From an uncultured Sinobacteraceae bacterium (GTDB lineage Bacteria; Pseudomonadota; Gammaproteobacteria; Steroidobacterales; Steroidobacteraceae): 12,618 nt of DNA. The translations under genes and the position numbers were made by a program. The notes beneath the pieces were generated by a model that saw nothing but the letters and a program-made list of their open reading frames with translations, had not been told where the DNA came from and did not search any database. The DNA lies in the NCBI GenBank assembly GCA_937902995.1, contig CALEKY010000105.1:1-12618 (forward strand), written 5' to 3'. Shown piece by piece: positions 1 through 12,618 of this stretch; the stretch's first letter is position 1, and every line of letters begins with the position of its first letter.

Positions 1-41
1 TTCACATGCGGCTTCGTACGTTCAAACTTCTCTTTGGCCAC
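1..41 (-). CDS. tuf: Elongation factor Tu, N-terminal fragment (runs off the left edge)
   Basis: Only the first 13 codons are present. Read on the minus strand from a GTG at 41-39 they give M-A-K-E-K-F-E-R-T-K-P-H-V, the standard EF-Tu N-terminus that precedes the P-loop GHVDHGKT (not in the window). EF-Tu carries aminoacyl-tRNA to the ribosomal A site as a GTP complex in the cytoplasm. It follows fusA by 88 bases in the classical str operon order. The start is GTG rather than the usual ATG; it is supported by the family N-terminus and by a GAGGA Shine-Dalgarno at 50-54. The identity is secure despite the short fragment. Whether this is one of two tuf copies, as is common in gammaproteobacteria, cannot be seen here. 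Confidence 0.93.
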   Translation of the reverse strand, partial: MAKEKFERTKPHV

Positions 42-49
42 AGCGGCGG

Positions 50-54
50 TCCTC
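50..54 (-). promoter_or_regulatory. Ribosome-binding site of tuf, supporting a GTG start
   Basis: GAGGA on the minus strand lies 8 bases upstream of the tuf GTG. The rest of the fusA-tuf spacer (42-129) shows no convincing sigma70 promoter and no terminator. It has only a 4-bp GCGC/GCGC stem (103-114) and a loose direct repeat TGACTAGT/TGACTACT (63-70 and 78-85). Co-transcription of tuf with fusA is therefore the simplest reading. Confidence 0.75.
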
Positions 55-129
55 GATAAAAATGACTAGTGATCTGTTGACTACTTCAAATGCAACGCAA
101 GCGCGCTCAAGCGCCTTTGCCCAATTGCC

Positions 130-2217
<2,088 letters not shown>

Positions 2218-2225
2218 TTTTGATT

Positions 2226-2232
2226 CTCTCTT
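2226..2232 (-). promoter_or_regulatory. Ribosome-binding site that fixes the fusA GTG start
   Basis: AAGAGAG on the minus strand ends 8 bases before the GTG at 2217-2215. No ATG offers the family N-terminus here, so this purine-rich site decides the start. Confidence 0.6.
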
Positions 2233-2244
2233 CGCTCAGCGCCC

Positions 2245-2262
2245 CGCGGGAATCGGCCCGCG
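2245..2262 (-). other. GC-rich hairpin in the rpsG-fusA spacer
   Basis: In the mRNA sense CGCGGG and CCCGCG (2257-2262 and 2245-2250) flank a 6-base loop, giving a perfect 6-bp all-G/C stem. It overlaps a 12-base palindrome, GCCCGCGCGGGC (2256-2267), and another, CCCGCGGG (2243-2250), so alternative pairings are possible. No U-tract follows, so it is not an intrinsic terminator. It ends about 12 bases upstream of the fusA ribosome-binding site and could influence fusA initiation or mRNA decay; that role is inference. Confidence 0.4.
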
Positions 2263-2278
2263 CGGGCGTCATTCGTCA

Positions 2279-2758
2279 TTACCAGCGGTAATGCGCGAAG
2301 GCCTTGTTCGCCTCCGCCATGCGGTGCGTGTCCTCCCGCTTGCGGACCGCCGCGCCGCGATTCTCCGCCGCATCGAGGAGCTCGGCTGCCAAACGATGGG
2401 CCATGGACTTCTCGCTACGAGCCTGAGCGGCTTCGATGACCCAACGCATCGCCAACGTTTGGCGGCGGGCAGCACGAACTTCCACAGGCACTTGATACGT
2501 CGCGCCGCCGACGCGACGGCTCTTCACCTCGACCGTCGGCTTGACGTTGTCGAGCGCCTGCGAGAGCAGCTCGATCGACTGCTCGGGCTGCTTGCCCGTC
2601 TTCTCCGCAATGCGATCGACCGCGCCGTACACGATCTTTTCCGCGACCGACTTCTTGCCGCGTTCCATCACCATGTTGACGAACTTCGCCAGCAACAAAC
2701 TGTTGAAGCGCGGATCCGGAAGGATCGTACGAGTCGGTGCTGATGCTCTGCGGGACAT
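2279..2758 (-). CDS. rpsG: 30S ribosomal protein S7
   Basis: This 159-aa protein is complete S7, which nucleates assembly of the 30S head by binding the 3' major domain of 16S rRNA and lies near the mRNA exit channel. Family landmarks visible are ILPDPRF near residue 12, LLAKFVNMVM, the strongly conserved PTVEVKSRRVGGATYQVPVEV block, LAMRW, and the C-terminal HRMAEANKAFAHYRW. It ends at YRW, as in most proteobacteria, without the extension of E. coli K-12 S7. It is about three residues longer than usual in the segment after AEKTGKQ. The ATG at 2758 has a weak GGAA Shine-Dalgarno about 7 bases upstream, so translation may depend on coupling to rpsL. In E. coli S7 is the autogenous repressor of the str operon, acting on the S12-S7 spacer; here that spacer is occupied by repeats. 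Confidence 0.99.
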   Translation of the reverse strand: MSRRASAPTRTILPDPRFNSLLLAKFVNMVMERGKKSVAEKIVYGAVDRIAEKTGKQPEQSIELLSQALDNVKPTVEVKSRRVGGATYQVPVEVRAARRQTLAMRWVIEAAQARSEKSMAHRLAAELLDAAENRGAAVRKREDTHRMAEANKAFAHYRW

Positions 2759-2770
2759 ATTCGTTTCCGA

Positions 2771-2798
2771 GATTCGTGAATCGTGATTCGTGAATCGA
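2771..2798. repeat. Tandem heptanucleotide array GATTCGT/GAATCGT, four units
   Basis: Four consecutive 7-base units read GATTCGT, GAATCGT, GATTCGT and GAATCGA on the plus strand. The third base alternates T/A, so the array is also two copies of a 14-base unit. Each GATTC-GT-GAATC is itself an inverted repeat. It starts 12 bases upstream of the rpsG ATG in the mRNA sense. It faces the ACGAGTC array at 2821-2848, with one mismatch or wobble per heptad. Confidence 0.9.
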
Positions 2799-2809
2799 TG
2801 CGACTCGCG

Positions 2810-2831
2810 CCGCGACTCCTACGAGTCACGA
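2810..2831 (-). promoter_or_regulatory. Stem-loop in the rpsL-rpsG intercistronic mRNA
   Basis: In the mRNA sense, bases 2831-2823 (UCGUGACUC) can pair with 2818-2810 (GAGUCGCGG) around a GUAG loop, a 9-bp stem with two G-U pairs. It joins the first unit of the heptad array to the G/C-rich centre of the spacer. Alternative stems exist: GCGACUC at 2850-2844 is fully complementary to GAGUCGC at 2818-2812 and at 2806-2800. The position corresponds to the E. coli region bound by S7 for translational repression, but I do not recognise the E. coli S7 target structure here. A regulatory role is inference. Confidence 0.45.
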
Positions 2832-2848
2832 GTCACGAGTCACGAGTC
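2821..2848. repeat. Perfect tandem heptanucleotide array, 4 x ACGAGTC
   Basis: Four identical copies of ACGAGTC run head to tail on the plus strand (GACTCGT x4 in the mRNA sense). The array begins two bases after the rpsL stop codon. Together with the facing array at 2771-2798 and a 22-base centre holding GCGACTC twice (2800-2806 and 2812-2818), it fills nearly the whole 92-base rpsL-rpsG spacer. Confidence 0.95.
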
Positions 2849-2850
2849 GC

Positions 2851-3225
2851 TTACTTCTTCGGCCTCTTCGCGCCGTACTTCGAACGCCCCTGCCGGCGGT
2901 CGTTGACGCCCGCACAGTCGAGCGTGCCGCGCACCGTGTGATAACGGACGCCGGGCAGGTCCTTCACACGGCCGCCGCGGATGAGCACGACCGAGTGCTC
3001 CTGCAGGTTGTGCCCTTCGCCGCCGATGTAGCTGATGACCTCGAAGCCGTTGGTCAGCCGCACCTTCGCCACCTTGCGCAGCGCCGAGTTGGGCTTCTTC
3101 GGCGTGGTGGTGTACACGCGCGTGCAAACCCCGCGCTTCTGCGGACACCCTTCCAAGGCAGGAACCTTGGTTTTGAACTTCGGCGGTGTTCGCGGTTTAC
3201 GAACGAGCTGACTGACCGTTGCCAT
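2851..3225 (-). CDS. rpsL: 30S ribosomal protein S12
   Basis: The 124-aa product is complete S12, at the decoding centre of the 30S subunit, where it contacts helix 44 and helps set decoding accuracy. It opens MATVSQLVRKPR and carries TTTPKKPNSALRK and GGRVKDLPGVRYHTVRG. The lysines equivalent to E. coli Lys42 and Lys87 are present, so the sequence has the streptomycin-sensitive form. The Asp in VKDLPG is the residue methylthiolated by RimO in E. coli. Length matches E. coli. The ATG at 3225 has a short-spaced AAAGG (3 bases); an alternative GGA lies further upstream. It is the first gene of the str operon, about 113 bases downstream of the predicted transcription start at about 3339. TAA ends it directly before the heptad repeats. 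Confidence 0.99.
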   Translation of the reverse strand: MATVSQLVRKPRTPPKFKTKVPALEGCPQKRGVCTRVYTTTPKKPNSALRKVAKVRLTNGFEVISYIGGEGHNLQEHSVVLIRGGRVKDLPGVRYHTVRGTLDCAGVNDRRQGRSKYGAKRPKK

Positions 3226-3269
3226 AAGCCTTTGGATTCCAGGTTAAAAGCGATTTCTCAAGAGCACGA

Positions 3270-3288
3270 GGCCGCCTGGAAGGCGGCC
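3270..3288 (-). promoter_or_regulatory. Leader hairpin in the str operon 5' UTR
   Basis: GGCCGCCT and AGGCGGCC (8 bp, perfect) flank a 3-base loop, about 45 bases upstream of the rpsL ATG and about 50 bases downstream of the predicted transcription start. The downstream mRNA (UCGUGCUCUUGAG) has no U-run, so intrinsic termination is unlikely. A role in mRNA stability, or as part of a ribosomal-protein or Rho-sensitive leader, is possible but unproven. Confidence 0.55.
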
Positions 3289-3345
3289 CCGTATGGAAAA
3301 AGTGACTGGCGGCGGAGTGAGGCGCTGGCCAATCAAAGGCGCGCG

Positions 3346-3374
3346 ATTGTAGGAACGGGACCTTGGTGTGTCAA
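3346..3374 (-). promoter_or_regulatory. Sigma70 promoter of the str operon (rpsL-rpsG-fusA-tuf)
   Basis: On the minus strand a perfect -35 TTGACA (3374-3369) is followed by a 17-base spacer and the -10 TACAAT (3351-3346), which matches TATAAT at five of six positions. The next eight bases are CGCGCGCC, a G/C-only discriminator, so transcription should begin near 3339. Promoters of ribosomal genes with G/C-rich discriminators are the class repressed by ppGpp and DksA; that this one is so controlled is inferred. An A/T-leaning stretch further upstream (about 3385-3402) could act as a weak UP element. Confidence 0.88.
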
Positions 3375-3429
3375 CCGCGCAGGAGCCATGAAAATGAAGA
3401 AGTTAGGCCCTTGTTGCGTCCCGTGATAT

Positions 3430-3468
3430 CGGGGTTTCCGCGAACCTGCCCGGCGCGCGGAAACCCCG
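3430..3468 (-). terminator. Strong rpoC 3' hairpin without U-tract (possible terminator or 3' stabiliser)
   Basis: A perfect 13-bp inverted repeat: CGGGGTTTCCGCG at 3430-3442 and its complement at 3456-3468, with a 13-base loop. It starts 12 bases after the rpoC TAG. In the mRNA sense it is followed by AUAUCACGGG, which lacks the U-run of an intrinsic terminator. It may protect the rpoBC 3' end or act with Rho. Bases 3472-3477 (GGTTCC) offer a weaker competing partner for the 3459-3465 arm. Confidence 0.5.
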
Positions 3469-3480
3469 GGGGGTTCCCAC

Positions 3481-7692
<4,212 letters not shown>

Positions 7693-7697
7693 CTGGG

Positions 7698-7703
7698 TCA
7701 CCT
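7698..7703 (-). promoter_or_regulatory. Ribosome-binding site that fixes the rpoC ATG start
   Basis: AGGTGA on the minus strand lies 5 bases before the ATG at 7692. The alternative GTG (7701-7699) falls inside this site, so the ATG is chosen. The stretch AGGTGACCCAGATG closely resembles the rpoB start region. Confidence 0.8.
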
Positions 7704-7753
7704 AAAAGTGGTGCATCCAATAAATCTGTTGGTCGACGCAAGTAAGGCGTGGA

Positions 7754-7801
7754 GCTCGGGGCGTGAGGCTTGGGCCGGAGGTCCTTGCCTATACCCCGAG
7801 C
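7754..7801 (-). other. Long stem-loop in the rpoB-rpoC spacer
   Basis: GCTCGGGG (7754-7761) and CCCCGAGC (7794-7801) form a perfect 8-bp closing stem around a 32-base loop. The loop contains a further AGGC/GCCT pair (7766-7769 and 7787-7790). In the mRNA it begins 9 bases after the rpoB stop. No U-run follows, so termination between the two polymerase genes is not expected. A role in mRNA processing or stability is possible. Confidence 0.5.
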
Positions 7802-7810
7802 CTAGGAGCC

Positions 7811-11968
<4,158 letters not shown>

Positions 11969-11973
11969 CTGGA

Positions 11974-11980
11974 TCACCCT
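11974..11980 (-). promoter_or_regulatory. Ribosome-binding site that fixes the rpoB ATG start
   Basis: AGGGTGA on the minus strand lies 5 bases before the ATG at 11968, inside the stretch AGGGTGATCCAGATG. It rules out the upstream TTG at 11983 as the main start. Confidence 0.8.
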
Positions 11981-12151
11981 CAAGCTACGAGGTCGGGCAA
12001 CACGAAACTCTTACGAATACTGCGGGGAAGAGATCCGATTTCGGGGCCCTTCTCCAAAATACAAATGGCGAACGCGACCGGCGGATTCTCTCCGCGGCCG
12101 CATTCCCCAAAAATTTCCAACTCAGCAAGCGCTGCAAAACCAGTAAGAAGC

Positions 12152-12177
12152 GGGGACGGTCGTCGAAGACCGTCCCC
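12152..12177 (-). promoter_or_regulatory. Perfect 10-bp hairpin after rplL, candidate partial attenuator
   Basis: GGGGACGGTC (12152-12161) and GACCGTCCCC (12168-12177) pair perfectly around a 6-base loop. The hairpin starts 6 bases after the rplL stop. In the mRNA it is followed by GCUUCUUACUGGUUUUGC, which has scattered U but no clean U-run. In E. coli this same spacer holds a partial attenuator and an RNase III site that lower rpoBC expression relative to the ribosomal proteins; equivalence here is inferred from position. The remaining spacer (11969-12151) shows no promoter I can defend. Confidence 0.6.
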
Positions 12178-12183
12178 AAGTCC

Positions 12184-12576
12184 TCACTTGATCTCCGCAG
12201 CCGCGCCTGCTTCTTCCAGCTTCTTCTTGATGGCTTCCGCGTCGGCCTTCGAGACGCCGTCCTTCACCGTGGAAGGCACGCCTTCGACCAGGTCCTTCGC
12301 TTCCTTCAAGCCGAGGCCCGTGATCTCGCGGATCACCTTGATGACGCCCACCTTGTTCGAGCCAAAGCTCGTCATCGTGACCGTGAACTCGGTCTTCTCC
12401 TCGGCGGCAGGAGCAGCAGCGCCACCAGCAGCAGCTGCGCCAGGAACGGCCGCCACAGCCACAGGAGCCGCGGCGCTCACGCCCCACTTCTCTTCGAGAG
12501 CCTTGATGAGGTCGACGACTTCCATCACCTTCAGATTGGAAAGTGCTTCGACCAGTTCTTCCTTCGTAACAGCCAT
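12184..12576 (-). CDS. rplL: 50S ribosomal protein L7/L12
   Basis: The 130-aa protein is the stalk protein that recruits and activates translational GTPases such as EF-G and EF-Tu. Three parts are visible. The N-terminal dimerisation and L10-binding helices are at about residues 1-33. A flexible hinge of almost only Ala, Val, Pro and Gly spans about 34-58. The C-terminal factor-binding domain (about 60-130) has the conserved NKVGVIKVIREITGLGLKEAKDLVE stretch and ends in EIK. The hinge is at the long end, giving a product slightly longer than E. coli (121 aa). The ATG at 12576 has GGAG 8 bases upstream. TGA stop. It normally follows rplJ, which must lie just beyond the right edge. Confidence 0.99.
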   Translation of the reverse strand: MAVTKEELVEALSNLKVMEVVDLIKALEEKWGVSAAAPVAVAAVPGAAAAGGAAAPAAEEKTEFTVTMTSFGSNKVGVIKVIREITGLGLKEAKDLVEGVPSTVKDGVSKADAEAIKKKLEEAGAAAEIK

Positions 12577-12618
12577 TGTCGTAACTCCGAACTAACGTGT
12601 AACTGAAATGGAAAGCGC
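12577..12618 (-). other. Upstream flank of rplL (rplJ-rplL spacer), with ribosome-binding site
   Basis: These 42 bases hold the rplL Shine-Dalgarno GGAG (minus strand, 12588-12585). I cannot recognise the end of rplJ: one frame closes with TAG but gives ALSISVTR, unlike a typical L10 C-terminus. The stretch is most likely intercistronic. Confidence 0.5.

Noticed and set aside
42..129. Possible separate tuf promoter in the fusA-tuf spacer.
   Set aside because: The best hexamer pairs match sigma70 consensus poorly; co-transcription from the str promoter is simpler.
2816..2820. AGGAG (minus strand) in the rpsL-rpsG spacer as a ribosome-binding site for a small ORF.
   Set aside because: No start codon lies at a suitable distance downstream; the rpsG ATG is about 57 bases away.
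2771..2848. CRISPR-like array.
   Set aside because: Units are only 7 bases and contiguous without spacers, which excludes a CRISPR array.
3389..3427. Small plus-strand ORF (ATG AAA ATG AAG AAG ... TGA, 12 codons) with an AGGAG just upstream, leader-peptide-like.
   Set aside because: It lies antisense, immediately upstream of the str promoter, and points into the rpoC 3' end. No plus-strand promoter or downstream gene would use it, so chance is the best explanation.
7693..7701. Alternative rpoC start at an in-frame GTG (three extra residues).
   Set aside because: The GTG overlaps the AGGTGA Shine-Dalgarno; the ATG gives the conserved MKDLL N-terminus.
11969..11983. Alternative rpoB start at an in-frame TTG (five extra residues).
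   Set aside because: The ATG at 11968 has an ideally spaced AGGGTGA and the conserved N-terminus.
11969..12151. Possible internal promoter for rpoB in the rplL-rpoB spacer (A/T-rich patches around 12055-12065 and 12108-12120).
   Set aside because: No pair of -35 and -10 elements with acceptable match and spacing could be found.

Overview
This window is a complete, ordinary-looking transcription/translation core cluster from a bacterial chromosome, with every gene on the minus strand. In transcription order (right to left) it holds rplL (L7/L12), rpoB (beta), rpoC (beta prime), rpsL (S12), rpsG (S7), fusA (EF-G) and the first codons of tuf (EF-Tu), which runs off the left edge. All complete genes are intact, without frameshifts or missing catalytic residues.

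The organism is most likely a gammaproteobacterium of moderately high GC. RpoC aligns nearly residue for residue with Escherichia coli RpoC over its N-terminal half, including the same numbering of the zinc cysteines and the catalytic aspartates. RpoB has the gammaproteobacterial insertion architecture. rpoBC lies next to the str operon (rpsL-rpsG-fusA-tuf), as in Pseudomonas and Xanthomonas; in E. coli the two clusters are far apart. The RpoB length (1385 aa) and N-terminus (MAYSFTEKKRIRKDFGK) lean towards Xanthomonadales, Steroidobacterales or Nevskiales, but that placement is an inference from memory.

Layout: (1) 11969-12576, rplL, then a 215-base spacer with a perfect 10-bp hairpin just after the rplL stop, where E. 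coli has its partial attenuator. (2) 3481-11968, rpoB and rpoC, separated by a 118-base spacer with an 8-bp closed stem; the two genes have nearly identical ribosome-binding regions. (3) 3226-3480, the junction of the two operons: a 13-bp perfect hairpin after rpoC without a U-tract, then a near-consensus sigma70 promoter (TTGACA-17-TACAAT) with a G/C-only discriminator, then a leader hairpin. (4) 1-3225, the str operon.

The most unusual element is the rpsL-rpsG spacer, where E. coli S7 represses its own operon. Here the spacer is filled by two facing tandem heptanucleotide arrays, 4 x ACGAGTC and 4 x GATTCGT/GAATCGT, able to form competing RNA structures. I see no mobile element, CRISPR, tRNA, rRNA or novel protein system. 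The very long plus-strand ORFs opposite fusA, rpoC and rpoB are codon-usage shadows. No gene-free stretch exceeds 300 bases.
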